The notes under the pieces are model-generated. The model did not search any database, was not told the DNA's origin, and worked only from the letters and a program-made list of their open reading frames with translations. A program made the translations under genes and the position numbers. This document shows positions 5,889 through 5,908 of a DNA stretch of 5,908 nt, one piece after another (the stretch's first letter is position 1; each line of letters starts with the position of its first letter). The stretch is from Auritidibacter sp. Marseille-P8566 (GTDB lineage: Bacteria > Bacteroidota > Bacteroidia > Flavobacteriales > Flavobacteriaceae), in the NCBI GenBank assembly GCA_943325595.2, contig CALPQA020000133.1, positions 1 to 5,908 of the forward strand, in the 5' to 3' direction.

Positions 5889-5908
5889 TAGAATACGTTT
5901 ATGCTGAA

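Larger units (their letters stand above)
5657..5908. other. Gene-free, repeat-rich region upstream of the tRNA
   Basis: No convincing coding sequence is present on either strand. Apart from the tRNA promoter it holds a TTGTAAG direct repeat (5732-5738, 5742-5748) next to a perfect 13-bp palindrome CTACTTAAAGTAG (5749-5761). Further right are the 8-bp palindrome TTGTACAA (5825-5832), an ATGTCA-AAAA-TGACAT inverted repeat (5835-5850) and three 11-bp repeats beginning GTGCAAATGG (5856-5888). The clustering of symmetric and phased elements suggests a regulatory region, possibly for a gene beyond the right edge. AT-rich sequence yields some of these by chance. Confidence 0.5.

Overview
The window looks like a chromosomal piece from a member of the Bacteroidetes, most likely a flavobacterium. 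It is AT-rich. The two secreted enzymes start with short signal peptides ending in Q-N or Q-K. None of the start codons has a Shine-Dalgarno sequence, and the upstream regions carry TAnnTTTG-type -7 elements, the promoter signature of this phylum. The protein families also fit.

Layout, left to right. Positions 1-171 are the 3' end of a plus-strand gene, probably the tail of a Big_5/Ig-like domain surface protein. Two bases later, a minus-strand block of three genes begins: a cytosolic omega-amidase/nitrilase-family hydrolase (174-938), a secreted GH92 alpha-mannosidase with C-terminal accessory domains (985-3798), and a secreted GH30 glycosidase of the glucosylceramidase / beta-1,6-glucanase type (3936-5393). 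All three are transcribed right to left, so GH30 is first. A tRNA with anticodon CAT lies further upstream on the same strand (5583-5656), with a clear intrinsic terminator after it (5540-5572) and a good candidate promoter before it (5670-5701). The last 250 bases (5657-5908) hold no convincing gene but are rich in short repeats and palindromes.

How the parts may work together. GH92 and GH30 are both exported and would remove alpha-mannose and beta-glucose respectively. A glycoprotein, fungal cell-wall or similar glycan is therefore a plausible target, but no SusC/SusD pair, regulator or transporter is visible, so this is at most a fragment of a utilisation locus. Both glycosidase genes have the same 10-bp sequence (CCAAATATAG on the plus strand) just upstream of the start, containing a perfect TATATTTG -7 element. 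They may therefore be independently but similarly expressed. The amidase is probably unrelated housekeeping metabolism.

I see no strong evidence for an undescribed system. The best leads are the phased 11-bp repeats with a sigma-54-like match near the right end, the phased CACAAAG repeat before the amidase, and the uncertain identity (Met or Ile2) of the CAT tRNA.
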